From: Burkholderia pseudomultivorans
GTDB lineage: Bacteria > Pseudomonadota > Gammaproteobacteria > Burkholderiales > Burkholderiaceae
NCBI RefSeq assembly: GCF_001718415.1
Contig: NZ_CP013377.1
Span: forward strand, 620,001-684,000
Length of the DNA: 64,000 nucleotides
Direction of reading: 5' to 3'
The notes under the pieces are model-generated. The model did not search any database and was not told where the DNA came from. It saw only the letters and a program-made list of their open reading frames with translations. Each line of letters opens with the position of its first letter. The stretch's first letter is position 1. Below, piece after piece: positions 25,047 through 34,321 of this stretch. The translations under genes were made by a program, and so were the position numbers.

Positions 25047-26552
25047 ATGGAGACGAACGATACTTTCCCGCTGCTCGACGCGACCCGCGCGTTTCTCGCG
25101 AAACCGAAGCGGATGCTGGTCGGCGCCGAATGGGCCGATGCGGTGTCGGGCCGCCAGCTCGACGTCGTGAACCCGGCCGACGGCAGCGTGCTCGCGCGCG
25201 TGCCGGACGCTGACGGACGCGACGTGGAGCAGGCCGTCGCGGCCGCACGCCGCGCATTCGACGCGGGGCCGTGGCGCACCGCGAAGACGACCGACCGCGA
25301 ACGCCTGCTGCTGACGCTCGCCGACCTGATCGAAGCGAACGCACGCGAACTCGCCGAAATCGAATCGCTCGACAACGGCAAGCCGGTGATGGTCGCGCAG
25401 GGCCTCGACGTGCCGATGGCCGCGCAGTGCTTCCGCTACATGGCCGGCTGGGCGACCAAGATCGAAGGCAGCGTGATCGACGCGGGCATGCCGTATCTGC
25501 CGGACAGCGAAGTATTCACATACACGCGCAAGGAGCCCGTCGGCGTGGTCGGCGCGATCATTCCATGGAACTTCCCGCTGCTGATGGCTGCATGGAAGCT
25601 CGCTCCTGCGCTGGCGACAGGCTGCACCGTCGTGCTGAAACCGGCCGAGGATACCCCGCTCACGGCGCTGCGGCTCGGCGAGCTGATCCGCGATGCGGGT
25701 TTTCCGGACGGCGTCGTCAATATCGTCACGGGGCGCGGGGCCACGGCAGGCGCCGCGCTGTCGCGCGATCCGCGCATCGACAAGATCGCGTTCACCGGCT
25801 CGACGCAGACGGGCAAGCTCATCGGCCACGCGGCGCTCGACAACATGACGCGGATGTCGCTGGAACTCGGCGGCAAGTCGCCGGTGATCGTGCTGCCCGA
25901 CGTCGATCCCGACAAGGCCGCGCAAGGCGTCGCGAACGCGATCTTCTTCAACCAGGGGCAGGTGTGCACGGCCGGTTCTCGTGCGTATGTCCATGCAAAG
26001 GTATTCGACGACGTGATCGGGCGCGTCGCGCAGATCGCGCGCAGCCTGAAGATCGGCCCGGGCATGGACCCGGCGACGCAGGTCGGCCCCCTCGTGTCGG
26101 CGAAGCAGCGCGAGCGCGTGTGCGGCTATATCGGCTCGGGGCTCGACGAGGGGGCACGCGCGCTCGCGGGCGGGCGTGCAATCGACGGGCGCGGCTTCTT
26201 CGTCGAGCCGACCGTGATGGTCGATACGACGCACGCGATGCGTGTCGTGCGCGAGGAGATCTTCGGGCCGGTACTGGTCGCGATGCCGTTCGATGATATC
26301 GACACCGTCGTGCAGCTCGCGAACGATACGCCGTATGGTCTTGGTGCGAGTATCTGGTCGAACGACCTGTCGGCAATCCACAAGCTGGTGCCGCGCATCG
26401 CGGCGGGCACCGTGTGGGTCAATTGCCATTCGCTGCTCGACAACGCGATGCCGTTCGGCGGCATGAAGCAGTCCGGATTCGGACGCGAGCTGGGCCGCGC
26501 GGTGATCGAGCAGTTCACCGAAAGCAAATCGGTGATGATGAATTACGCGTGA
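25047..26552 (+). CDS. feaB: Phenylacetaldehyde dehydrogenase
   Basis: This 501-residue NAD-dependent aldehyde dehydrogenase has the catalytic Glu in SLELGGKSPVIV, the catalytic Cys in FFNQGQVCTAGSR, and Rossmann-site residues IIPWNFPLL and FTGSTQTGK. Length and sequence fit the FeaB/phenylacetaldehyde group. It lies 21 bp after the second cytochrome gene and would oxidise the aldehyde made by the amine dehydrogenase to phenylacetate (or hydroxyphenylacetate), which then enters phenylacetyl-CoA breakdown elsewhere. The operon order makes the substrate assignment strong. Confidence 0.92.
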   Translation: METNDTFPLLDATRAFLAKPKRMLVGAEWADAVSGRQLDVVNPADGSVLARVPDADGRDVEQAVAAARRAFDAGPWRTAKTTDRERLLLTLADLIEANARELAEIESLDNGKPVMVAQGLDVPMAAQCFRYMAGWATKIEGSVIDAGMPYLPDSEVFTYTRKEPVGVVGAIIPWNFPLLMAAWKLAPALATGCTVVLKPAEDTPLTALRLGELIRDAGFPDGVVNIVTGRGATAGAALSRDPRIDKIAFTGSTQTGKLIGHAALDNMTRMSLELGGKSPVIVLPDVDPDKAAQGVANAIFFNQGQVCTAGSRAYVHAKVFDDVIGRVAQIARSLKIGPGMDPATQVGPLVSAKQRERVCGYIGSGLDEGARALAGGRAIDGRGFFVEPTVMVDTTHAMRVVREEIFGPVLVAMPFDDIDTVVQLANDTPYGLGASIWSNDLSAIHKLVPRIAAGTVWVNCHSLLDNAMPFGGMKQSGFGRELGRAVIEQFTESKSVMMNYA

Positions 26553-26912
26553 ACGCGGGCGGGCGCATGGCCGGCGCGCCGGCCATGCCTGCGCCACTGC
26601 ACCGGTGTTCCGGCACGACGCCGCGCGTTCGGCGCCGATCGAACGCTGCCTTTCCGCTCCTCACTCTCCCCCGCGCTGCACCGCAACGCATGACGCATCG
26701 GGACAAGCCCCGATTCCTCGGAAAATTGACCGGGACGCCGTCCGACAAGGCCGAGCCGAACCGTAGTGGTTTCCACGCATAGTCGCAACCAGGCAAGAAC
26801 AGGTCGCCGCCGGTCGTATTGCGTTGAAAATGGCCCGTTACTTTTGAGTCCACGATGCAGGCCGGGGCGCAATCCGCGCACCCGATGCATATCGGTCCAA
26901 CCGGGAGAAACC
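26553..26912. other. Intergenic region before the carnitine operon
   Basis: These 360 bases separate feaB from caiX and should hold the carnitine operon promoter and the end of the aau operon. I see no clear terminator hairpin with a T-run, no convincing coding frame, and no palindrome long enough to name. GGGAGA at 26902 is the caiX ribosome-binding site. Confidence 0.5.
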
Positions 26913-27866
26913 ATGAAGTCGACAAAGATCGCCGCGCTCGTCGCGGTCACGCTGGCGACGGGCGCGCTCGCCAATGCCGCACAGGCCGAGACGGACGGCG
27001 CGACGTGCCGCAACGTCCGTTTCGCCGACATCGGCTGGACCGATATCACGTCGACGACGGCGCTCGCGTCGACCGTGTTCGAAGGGCTCGGCTACAAGCC
27101 GACGACGACGATCTCCTCGGTGCCGATTTCGTTCGCCGGCCTGAAGAGCAAGCAGCTCGACGTATCGCTCGGCTACTGGTGGCCGGTGCAGCAGAAGCAG
27201 CTTCAGCCGTTCCTCGACAGCAAGTCGATCAACGTCGTCGAGCCGCCGAACCTGTCGGGCGCGAAGGCGACGCTCGCGGTGCCGAGCTACGCATACCAGG
27301 CCGGCCTGAAGACCTTCGACGACATCGCCAGGCATCGCGCGGAACTGGACGGCAAGATCTACGGGATCGAGCCGGGCAGCAGCGCGAACGCGACGATCCA
27401 GAAGATGATCGACACGAACCAGTACGGGCTCGGCGGCTTCAAGCTCGTCGAGTCGAGCGAGGCGGGCATGCTCGTCACCGTCGAGCGCGCGATCCGCGAG
27501 AAGAAGTGGGTCGTGTTCCTCGGCTGGGAGCCGCATCCGATGAACATCCAGATCAGCATGAACTACCTGTCGGGCGGCGATGCGGCGTTCGGGCCGAACT
27601 ACGGCGAAGCGCGCGTGTACACGCTGACGTCGCCCGACTTCATGACGCGCTGTCCGAACGCGGGCAAGCTCGTCACGAACCTGCGCTTCACGACGCAGCT
27701 CGAGAACCAGCTGATGCAGTCGGTCATGAACAAGACGAAGCCGACCGATGCGGCGAAGGCCTACCTGAAGAAGAATCCGCAGGTGCTCGACGCATGGCTT
27801 GCGGGCGTCAAGACCTTCGACGGCAAGGACGGCCTGCCCGCCGTGAAGGCCTACCTCGGCCTGTGA
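26913..27866 (+). CDS. caiX: Carnitine/betaine ABC substrate-binding protein, orphan
   Basis: This 317-residue periplasmic binding protein of the quaternary-ammonium family has a signal peptide ending GALANAAQA. Pocket motifs are [54 protein letters not shown] and [16 protein letters not shown] 26913 follows a good GGGAGA site. It heads an operon whose other genes match the Pseudomonas carnitine cluster, where CaiX delivers carnitine to a shared CbcWV transporter core. No permease or ATPase genes are present here, so the same sharing is likely. Confidence 0.9.
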   Translation: MKSTKIAALVAVTLATGALANAAQAETDGATCRNVRFADIGWTDITSTTALASTVFEGLGYKPTTTISSVPISFAGLKSKQLDVSLGYWWPVQQKQLQPFLDSKSINVVEPPNLSGAKATLAVPSYAYQAGLKTFDDIARHRAELDGKIYGIEPGSSANATIQKMIDTNQYGLGGFKLVESSEAGMLVTVERAIREKKWVVFLGWEPHPMNIQISMNYLSGGDAAFGPNYGEARVYTLTSPDFMTRCPNAGKLVTNLRFTTQLENQLMQSVMNKTKPTDAAKAYLKKNPQVLDAWLAGVKTFDGKDGLPAVKAYLGL

Positions 27867-27963
27867 CGCCGTCACGGCCGGTGCGCGGCGACACGCGCGT
27901 CGGCCGTTCATCCGAACGATTCACCCGCAATACGACACAACCCGAGTCAAGCGAGGCAACAGC

Positions 27964-28893
27964 ATGAACCACGAAGTCATCATCACCTGCGCCGTCACCG
28001 GCGCGGGCGATACGGTCGGCAAGCATCCGGCGATTCCGGTCACGCCGAAGGAGATCGCGGCCGCCGCGATCGAGGCCGCGAAGGCCGGCGCGACCGTCGC
28101 GCACTGCCACGTGCGCGATCCGCAAACGGGGCGCGGCAGCCGCGACCCGAACCTGTATCGCGAAGTGGTCGACCGGATCCGCTCGGCCGACGTCGACGTG
28201 ATCATCAACCTGACGGCCGGCATGGGCGGCGATCTGGAGATCGGCCCGGGCGAGGATCCGATGCGCTTCGGCAAGGGCACCGACCTGGTCGGCGGCCTCA
28301 CGCGCCTCGTGCATGTCGAGGAACTGCTGCCGGAAATCTGCACGCTCGACTGCGGCACGCTCAATTTCGGCGACGGCGACTACATCTACGTGTCGACGCC
28401 CGCGCAGTTGCGCGCCGGCGCGAAGCGCATCCAGGAGCTTGGCGTGAAGCCGGAACTGGAAATCTTCGACACCGGCCATCTGTGGTTCGCGAAGCAGTTG
28501 CTGAAGGAAGGGCTGCTCGACGATCCGCCGCTGTTCCAGCTGTGCCTCGGCATTCCGTGGGGCGCGCCGGCCGACACCGGCACGATGAAGGCGATGGTCG
28601 ACAACCTGCCGCCGGGCGCGCACTGGGCCGGCTTCGGGATCGGCCGCATGCAGATGCCGATGGTCGCGCAGGCGATGCTGCTCGGCGGCCACGTGCGCGT
28701 CGGCCTCGAAGACAACATCTGGCTCGATCGCGGCGTGCACGCGACCAACGGCACGCTGGTCGAGCGCGCGCGCGAAATCATCGAACGCCTCGGCGGCCGC
28801 GTGCTGACGCCGGCCGAGGGTCGCCGCAAGCTCGGCCTGCCGGCGCGCGGCGAGCGTCCGCTCGAACGTCGCGCACTCGCCGAATACGCATGA
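27964..28893 (+). CDS. cdhC: 3-dehydrocarnitine cleavage enzyme (BKACE family)
   Basis: This 309-residue enzyme of the beta-keto acid cleavage family has the metal-binding HxH ([12 protein letters not shown]), the Thr/Gly-rich strand [12 protein letters not shown], and the later [21 protein letters not shown]. In carnitine breakdown it takes 3-dehydrocarnitine and acetyl-CoA to acetoacetate and betainyl-CoA. It lies between caiX and cdhA, exactly as in the Pseudomonas cdh cluster, which decides the substrate among BKACE enzymes. The metal is usually zinc. Confidence 0.88.
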   Translation: MNHEVIITCAVTGAGDTVGKHPAIPVTPKEIAAAAIEAAKAGATVAHCHVRDPQTGRGSRDPNLYREVVDRIRSADVDVIINLTAGMGGDLEIGPGEDPMRFGKGTDLVGGLTRLVHVEELLPEICTLDCGTLNFGDGDYIYVSTPAQLRAGAKRIQELGVKPELEIFDTGHLWFAKQLLKEGLLDDPPLFQLCLGIPWGAPADTGTMKAMVDNLPPGAHWAGFGIGRMQMPMVAQAMLLGGHVRVGLEDNIWLDRGVHATNGTLVERAREIIERLGGRVLTPAEGRRKLGLPARGERPLERRALAEYA

Positions 28894-28981
28894 GCGTTGT
28901 ACCCGTATTGCATTGCAAGCCGGCGGCGCGCGACACGCGCGTCGGCCGACCGATTCCCCTCGATTTGAAGGATGCGTTGAC

Positions 28982-29947
28982 ATGGCAGTGAAGACCGACA
29001 TCAAGACGTTCGCCGCCATCGGCACCGGCGTGATCGGCAGCGGGTGGGTGGCCCGCGCGCTCGCACACGGTCTCGACGTGGTGGTGTGGGACCCCGCGCC
29101 GGGCGCGGAGCAGCAGCTGCGCGCGAACATTGCGAACGCGTGGCCCGCGCTCGAACGCGTCGGCCTGGCGCCGGGCGCCGATCCCGCGCGGCTGCGGTTC
29201 GTCGCGACGATCGAAGCCTGCGTCGCCGACGCGGACTTCATCCAGGAAAGCGCACCCGAGCGCGAGGCGCTGAAACTCGAACTGCACGAGCAGATCAGCC
29301 GCGCGGCGAAGCCCGACGCGATCATCGCGTCGTCGACGTCGGGGCTGCTGCCGACCGATTTCTACGCGCGCGCGACGCATCCGGAGCGCTGCGTGGTCGG
29401 TCACCCGTTCAATCCGGTCTACCTGCTGCCGCTCGTCGAAGTGCTCGGCGGCGCGCGGACCTCCCCGGAAGCGGTCGAAGCCGCGATCGAGATCTACCGC
29501 AAGCTCGGCATGCGGCCGCTGCACGTGCGCAAGGAAGTGCCGGGCTTCGTCGCGGACCGATTGCTCGAAGCGCTGTGGCGCGAGGCGCTGCATCTCGTCA
29601 ACGAGGGCGTCGCGACGACGGGCGAGATCGACGACGCGATCCGCTTCGGCGCGGGCATCCGCTGGTCGTTCATGGGCACCTTCCTGACCTATACGCTGGC
29701 CGGCGGCGATGCGGGCATGCGACACTTCATGCAGCAGTTCGGCCCTGCGCTGGAACTGCCGTGGACCAAGCTCGTCGCGCCGACGCTGACCGACGAGCTG
29801 ATCGACCGCGTCGTCGACGGCACCTCGGCGCAGCAGGGCACGCGCAGCATCAAGGAACTCGAACGCTATCGCGACGAGTGCATTACCGAGGTGCTGAAGG
29901 CAATCGCCGCGGTGAAGGCGCGGCACGGGATGCGATTCGAGGACTAG
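28982..29947 (+). CDS. cdhA: L-carnitine 3-dehydrogenase
   Basis: This 321-residue member of the 3-hydroxyacyl-CoA dehydrogenase family has the N-terminal NAD-binding [20 protein letters not shown], then [21 protein letters not shown], and [19 protein letters not shown] with the catalytic His. It oxidises L-carnitine to 3-dehydrocarnitine with NAD. ATG 28982 is chosen over an upstream start because the extra residues are unrelated to the family. It ends 3 bp before the thioesterase gene. Substrate is secure from the operon. Confidence 0.93.
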   Translation: MAVKTDIKTFAAIGTGVIGSGWVARALAHGLDVVVWDPAPGAEQQLRANIANAWPALERVGLAPGADPARLRFVATIEACVADADFIQESAPEREALKLELHEQISRAAKPDAIIASSTSGLLPTDFYARATHPERCVVGHPFNPVYLLPLVEVLGGARTSPEAVEAAIEIYRKLGMRPLHVRKEVPGFVADRLLEALWREALHLVNEGVATTGEIDDAIRFGAGIRWSFMGTFLTYTLAGGDAGMRHFMQQFGPALELPWTKLVAPTLTDELIDRVVDGTSAQQGTRSIKELERYRDECITEVLKAIAAVKARHGMRFED

Positions 29948-29950
29948 ACG

Positions 29951-30439
29951 ATGACGGGCGATACCCCGCTGACGATATACCGCGACGTCGTGCGGCCCGA
30001 GTGGGTCGACTACAACGGCCACCTGCGCGACGCGTTCTACATGCTGATCTTCAGCTTCGCGACCGATGCGCTGCTGGACCGCATCGGTCTCGACGACGCG
30101 ACGCGTCGCGAGCGGGGCCGCTCGGTCTATACGCTCGAAGCGCACGTGAACTATCTGCAGGAGATCAAGGAAGGCACGCGCGTGCGCGTCGATGCGCGCG
30201 TGTTCGCGCACGACGCGAAGCGGCTGCACCTGTATCTCGAACTGTTCGCCGACGGGCATGACGGCGCGGTGTCGGCGAGCGAGCAGATGATGCTGCACGT
30301 CGATACGCGCGGCGGCGCGAAGTCGGCGCCGTTCGACGACGATGTCGCCGCGCGCGTGGCCGAGCTTCATGCGCTGCAGCGCGACTGCGCGGCGCCCGCC
30401 TATGCGGGGCGCGTGATCGGACTGCCGCCGCGCCGCTAG
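29951..30439 (+). CDS. cdhB: Betainyl-CoA thioesterase (4HBT hotdog)
   Basis: This 162-residue single hotdog-fold protein of the 4-hydroxybenzoyl-CoA thioesterase type has the conserved VRPEWVDYNGHLRDAFY start with the catalytic Asp, and YTLEAHVNYLQEIKEGTRVRV. In this operon it should release glycine betaine from betainyl-CoA, completing carnitine to glycine betaine. It lies 3 bp after cdhA and 12 bp before the hydrolase gene. Confidence 0.88.
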   Translation: MTGDTPLTIYRDVVRPEWVDYNGHLRDAFYMLIFSFATDALLDRIGLDDATRRERGRSVYTLEAHVNYLQEIKEGTRVRVDARVFAHDAKRLHLYLELFADGHDGAVSASEQMMLHVDTRGGAKSAPFDDDVAARVAELHALQRDCAAPAYAGRVIGLPPRR

Positions 30440-30451
30440 GGCCGTCGACCG

Positions 30452-31426
30452 ATGCTCGAACCCGAAATCGCGGCGTTCGTCGCGGCCGTCGATACGTGGT
30501 ATCCGGCCGACGCGGCTTCGCGCTCGCCCGACGCGCAGCGCCGCCTGTACGACCGCTTCGCGGCCGCGTGGACGCCCGCTGCGTTGCCGGCCGGCGTCGT
30601 GCAGCACGATGCGGTGTGGCACGCGCCCGACGGGCGTGCGATCGCGCTGCGGCGCTACGGGCCCGCGGATCGCGAAGCGCGCGGCACGGTGCTGTTCTTT
30701 CACGGCGGCGGCTTCGTGGTCGGCTCGCTCGACAGTCATGCATCGATCACTGCGCAACTCGCTGCCGACACGGGGCTGGCGGTGATCGCGGTCGACTATC
30801 GGCTCGCGCCCGAACATCGCGCGCCGGCCGCGCTCGAAGATTGCCTGGCCGTCACGCGTGCGGCGCGCGACGGCCGTTTGCCGTTCGGGCCGTGCGTGCG
30901 GCCGCTGACGCTGGCCGGCGACAGCGCGGGCGGCAATCTCGCCGCGGCGGTCGCGACCGCGCTGCGCGACGCGGGCGAGGGCGGCCTCGACGGGATCGCG
31001 CTCGTCTATCCGGCGCTCGGCATCGAGCCGCAGTCGCCGGCGCGCGAAACGGAAGCGCACGCGCCGATGCTGACGCTCGACGACGTGCATCGCTATCGCG
31101 CGCTGTACTGGAACGGCCGCTTCGAGGACGACGACGCGGCACTCGACGCGCTGCTGAACGACGATCCGCTGCTGCGCGCCTCGGTGCCGCTGGCTGCGAA
31201 GCGGTTCGACGGATTGCCGCCGGTGCTCGCGATCGGCGTGGAGCACGACCCGCTGCGCGACGACGCGCGCGTGTATGTCGAACGGATCGTGACAGCCGGC
31301 GGGCCGGCGCGTTACTGGATGGGCGCGGGGCTCGTGCACGGCTGCTGGCGCGCGCTCGCGACGAGCCCGCAGGCCGCGCGCATGCACCGGCTCGTCGGCG
31401 AATTTCTGCTCGCGCCGCGTGCCTAG
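30452..31426 (+). CDS. Alpha/beta hydrolase, probable short-chain acylcarnitine hydrolase
   Basis: This 324-residue HSL-type alpha/beta hydrolase has an oxyanion hole HGGGF at 84-88, the nucleophile elbow GDSAGGN with Ser158, and later GVEHDPLRDDARVY (Asp) and GLVHGCWR (His). In Pseudomonas the gene in the same place after cdhB is HocS, which splits short-chain O-acylcarnitines to carnitine. The position and fold support the same role here. It is the last gene of the operon. Confidence 0.85.
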   Translation: MLEPEIAAFVAAVDTWYPADAASRSPDAQRRLYDRFAAAWTPAALPAGVVQHDAVWHAPDGRAIALRRYGPADREARGTVLFFHGGGFVVGSLDSHASITAQLAADTGLAVIAVDYRLAPEHRAPAALEDCLAVTRAARDGRLPFGPCVRPLTLAGDSAGGNLAAAVATALRDAGEGGLDGIALVYPALGIEPQSPARETEAHAPMLTLDDVHRYRALYWNGRFEDDDAALDALLNDDPLLRASVPLAAKRFDGLPPVLAIGVEHDPLRDDARVYVERIVTAGGPARYWMGAGLVHGCWRALATSPQAARMHRLVGEFLLAPRA

Positions 31427-31573
31427 CGGCGTCTTTGTCCCGATCCGCCGATTTCCCGATCGACCGCCGTCGGCATCGCTGCCGGCGTATTCCCGAACCG
31501 CGCGAAAAAGCGCCCGGACGCAAGGCGCCCGGGCGAAGCCACCCGCTGCCGGGCGGCGGAGGTATGCGTTTCA

Positions 31574-31606
31574 CAAAAAAAGACGAGCCCGCATGAGGGG
31601 CTCGTC
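31574..31606 (-). terminator. Intrinsic terminator of the DUF4148 gene
   Basis: GACGAGCCC (31582-31590) and GGGCTCGTC (31598-31606) form a 9-bp stem. On the minus strand it is followed by seven T residues (the A-run at 31575-31581). It ends transcription of the gene at 31655, and may also face the carnitine operon end. Confidence 0.85.
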
Positions 31607-31654
31607 CGGATGGCGATTCGCGTGAAACGCGGCGTCCGCTCGGGACGCATCGGC

Positions 31655-31954
31655 TTACTGGCCGAAGAAGATCGAATCGCGTGCGTTCGACGTCGCGGCA
31701 GCCGGGGCGCCCGAGTGGACGACCGGTGCCGGCTGCGCGCCGTAGCCGCTGCTGTCGGCGCCATGCACGCGCGCTTCGGCGGCCTGGATGTCGTTCGGGT
31801 AGTACGGGCTTGCCAGACCCGGCTTGTAGCCGGCCTTTTCGAGCTGGACCAGTTCGTTGCGCACTTGTGCGCGGGTCACGGTGCTTTGAGCGAAGGTGCT
31901 GAACGAAGCGGACAGGGCGGCAGCGGCAGCAACGGCGATAACGAGCGATTTCAT
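31655..31954 (-). CDS. Small secreted DUF4148 protein
   Basis: This 99-residue protein has a clear signal peptide (MKSLVIAVAAAAALSASFSTFAQ) and the DUF4148 core (TRAQVRNELVQLEKAGYKPG, YPNDIQAAEARV) common in many copies in Burkholderia. It should be periplasmic; the function of the family is not known. A good ribosome-binding site (GGAGGT) precedes the start, and a strong terminator follows. Confidence 0.9.
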   Translation of the reverse strand: MKSLVIAVAAAAALSASFSTFAQSTVTRAQVRNELVQLEKAGYKPGLASPYYPNDIQAAEARVHGADSSGYGAQPAPVVHSGAPAAATSNARDSIFFGQ

Positions 31955-32158
31955 GATGACCTCCGGTGTTTTATTCGGTTCGCTCTCGACACCATGTCTT
32001 AAGCGATTGACTAAATCTTAGTCACCGGAGGCTTCAGGGTAAACGCTGATTTTGACGATAGATTGTTTCCTGGGTGGTAACAGTGGCGCGGCGAATCAAT
32101 CTTTCACCGGGCTTTCTCTCAGATGGCGTAATAAGTATGAAGAATGTGCGCGCCGGCT

Positions 32159-33145
32159 TCATGGCGCTCCGGCTGCCGCGCCGACCGGCTTGAGCGGCGC
32201 GCGACCGGCGGGCCGGCTGGCATCGAGGAAGCGCACGCCTGTCGCGGCTTCCGATGCTTCCCACAGCAGCGCGGCGGCGGCCGTATCGCGCGCCGCGCAC
32301 GGCACGCTGGCGGGTGCCGGCAGGCCGCGCGCCTCCAGCCAGCCGGACGGCCCGAGATAGGCGCCGCCCGCGAGATCGGGCGCCGTCGCCGCATGAATCG
32401 CGGGCAACGCGCCCTGTTCGGCGGACTGCGCGAGATAACGGTTCGCCACGCGCATCAGCGCGGCCCGTGCCGACGCGCGGTCCATCTCGGGGCCCGCGAA
32501 CTGCAGGTTGGTCGCCGCGTAGCCGGGATGCGCGGCGACGCTGATGCCGGCGAACGCCGCGCGCTCGAAGCGGCGCTGCAGTTCGAGCGCGAACACGAGG
32601 TTCGCGAGCTTGCTATCGCAATACGCGAGATAACGGTTGTAGCGCCGTTCGGCGCGCAGGTCGTCGACGCGGATTCGTCCGCCGCGGTTGAGGCCGCTCG
32701 ACATCGTCACGACGCGCGCGCGTCGCGCCGCGCGCAGCGCCGGCAGCAGGTGGCCGGTCAGCGCGAAATGGCCGAGGTGATTGGTGCCGAACTGCATCTC
32801 GAAGCCGTCGCGCGTATGCCGCAGCGGCAGGAACATCACGCCGGCGTTGTTGCAGAGGGTGTCGACGCGCCCGTGACGGTCGGCGACTGCGGCCGCGAAG
32901 CGTTCGACCGATGCGAGGTCCGCGAGATCGAGCGGCTCGACTTCGACACGCGCATCGGGATGGCGCCGGCGGATCGCATCGGCCGCCGCCGCGCCGCGCA
33001 TCGCGTCGCGACAACCCATCACGACCGTCGCGCCCTTTGCGGCCAGCGTTTCCGCCAACTGCCAGCCGAGGCCGCTGTTGGCGCCGGTCACGACCGCGAC
33101 CTTGCCGCCTTGCGCCGGGACGTGGCGCGCGCTCCATGCATGCAT
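32159..33145 (-). CDS. Short-chain dehydrogenase/reductase
   Basis: This 328-residue SDR oxidoreductase has the NAD(P) site VVTGANSGLGWQLAETL, the NNAGV motif, the catalytic Ser in VVTMSSGLN, and the YxxxK pair in AYCDSKLANL. It resembles the retinol-dehydrogenase/WW-oxidoreductase-like SDR group, which act on diverse alcohols and ketones. No pathway genes flank it. A perfect palindrome 58 bp upstream of its start suggests control by a TetR-type repressor. Confidence 0.88.
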   Translation of the reverse strand: MHAWSARHVPAQGGKVAVVTGANSGLGWQLAETLAAKGATVVMGCRDAMRGAAAADAIRRRHPDARVEVEPLDLADLASVERFAAAVADRHGRVDTLCNNAGVMFLPLRHTRDGFEMQFGTNHLGHFALTGHLLPALRAARRARVVTMSSGLNRGGRIRVDDLRAERRYNRYLAYCDSKLANLVFALELQRRFERAAFAGISVAAHPGYAATNLQFAGPEMDRASARAALMRVANRYLAQSAEQGALPAIHAATAPDLAGGAYLGPSGWLEARGLPAPASVPCAARDTAAAALLWEASEAATGVRFLDASRPAGRAPLKPVGAAAGAP

Positions 33146-33202
33146 GTCTGCCTCCCTCGGGACGGCGCGCGACGGGCAAACGGGTCGCTGTCACGTCCCA
33201 TC

Positions 33203-33222
33203 GTTACATTGAGTGATGTAAC
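33203..33222. promoter_or_regulatory. Palindromic operator upstream of the SDR gene
   Basis: GTTACAT and ATGTAAC form a perfect 7-bp dyad around a 6-base centre. The site lies 58-77 bp upstream of the SDR start. The form fits a TetR-family operator. No TetR gene is in the window. Confidence 0.6.
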
Positions 33223-33325
33223 AATAATGGGCGCCGGCCGGGCAGACAAGCGGGGAATTAGACCGGCGCTTCCAGGCCGGCGCGCGTCGCATCGCGCTGC
33301 CGGGCCCGTATCGGGTCGCTGAAGC

Positions 33326-33616
33326 TTACTTGCCGCCGGACAGGCCGAGCACTTCGGCGGCGGAGATCATGGCTGCCGCGTTCGCGGGCGCCGGGCGTTC
33401 GGCGGGACGGAACACTTCGTCGCCGCGGTGGATCACCTGGCGCGACAGCGCGCAGGTGCCGGTGCGCTGGGCGAAGCGGCGGCGCCAGCGCTGTTCGCCG
33501 TAGTGGCAGCGGCCGGGTTCGACCCAGCGGACGACGAGCAGCGTGTCGGACTGTTCGAGGATTTCGACGTGGACGTCGGCGGGATCGAGCGCAGGCAGAG
33601 ATTTGGAAGCCTTCAT
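33326..33616 (-). CDS. DUF3331 protein
   Basis: This 96-residue protein has the DUF3331 pattern seen across Burkholderia: LLVVRWVEPGRCHYGEQRW, an Arg-rich stretch, then GTCALSRQVIHRGDEVFRP. The two Cys residues and CALSRQVI...GD resemble a small metal-binding or zinc-ribbon-like fold. No signal peptide is seen. The function is unknown. Confidence 0.85.
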   Translation of the reverse strand: MKASKSLPALDPADVHVEILEQSDTLLVVRWVEPGRCHYGEQRWRRRFAQRTGTCALSRQVIHRGDEVFRPAERPAPANAAAMISAAEVLGLSGGK

Positions 33617-34321
33617 TTTGCCGTTTCCTAAAGCTCGTGCGGTTTCCGCCCCCGCAGGGCTGTTACTGCGCGAGGGCGATTCCGTTAGGGGTTTCCATGA
33701 GTGGTGCGCTAAATGTAAGCGTCTGTGACCGGAAAAAACATCCTGTCTGGCTCAAATTACCTTTTGCCGATTTAGAAACAATCCACGCTTATTTTCTTGG
33801 AAAGCACTGACAAAAACGCCCCGGACGCGAACGTCCGGGGCGGCAAAGCGGGCTGCGCGGCCATGTCTGCTCGCTCAGTCACGGGGTACGCCGCGTGGGA
33901 CGGAGATGCCCGCAGGGATCGGCAGCGGGCGGAAGGCGACGTACCGGTGCGCAGTCCACCGCGTCATGATCGCGCGCGCATCCCGTTGAAACCCTGACGC
34001 GAAGATGACCGTTTTGTCAGTTTGGCGCGGATCGGCGCGCCGGGCGGGGCCGGAAACCGGCTGAAAGGCCCACCGGTATTGGCTCGGTCGGATGCTCGGC
34101 TTCGAACGCCAGTTGCCGGCGCGGGGGCGAATTCTGCGCGCGGCACGACGCGCACGGGCTCATGCTCGATCATCCCGGCAAGCCCGCGCCCGCCGAATTC
34201 GAGCATGCACGCAGGCGCGCGTTGGCATCCCGCCATGTGAACACGACGGATAAAATGCCTGCGGACGATTGGCCCGATTCGAAGGCGCGTCCGCAATGAA
34301 ACCGATCCCCTGCGTCCACGT
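33617..34321. other. Gene-poor region with an orphan terminator
   Basis: These 705 bases lack a convincing protein gene. They hold the DUF3331 promoter side, an isolated leftward terminator at 33811-33842, and a 30-codon leftward frame at 33875-33967 (MTRWTAHRYVAFRPLPIPAG...). The right part precedes the FadR-type regulator. A small RNA or a tiny peptide gene ending at the terminator is possible. Confidence 0.5.
33811..33842 (-). terminator. Strong orphan terminator facing left
   Basis: CGCCCCGGACG (33817-33827) and CGTCCGGGGCG (33832-33842) make a perfect 11-bp stem with a 4-base loop, followed on the minus strand by a run of T residues (A-run at 33812-33816). No recognised gene precedes it on the minus strand, so it may end a small RNA. 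Confidence 0.75.
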
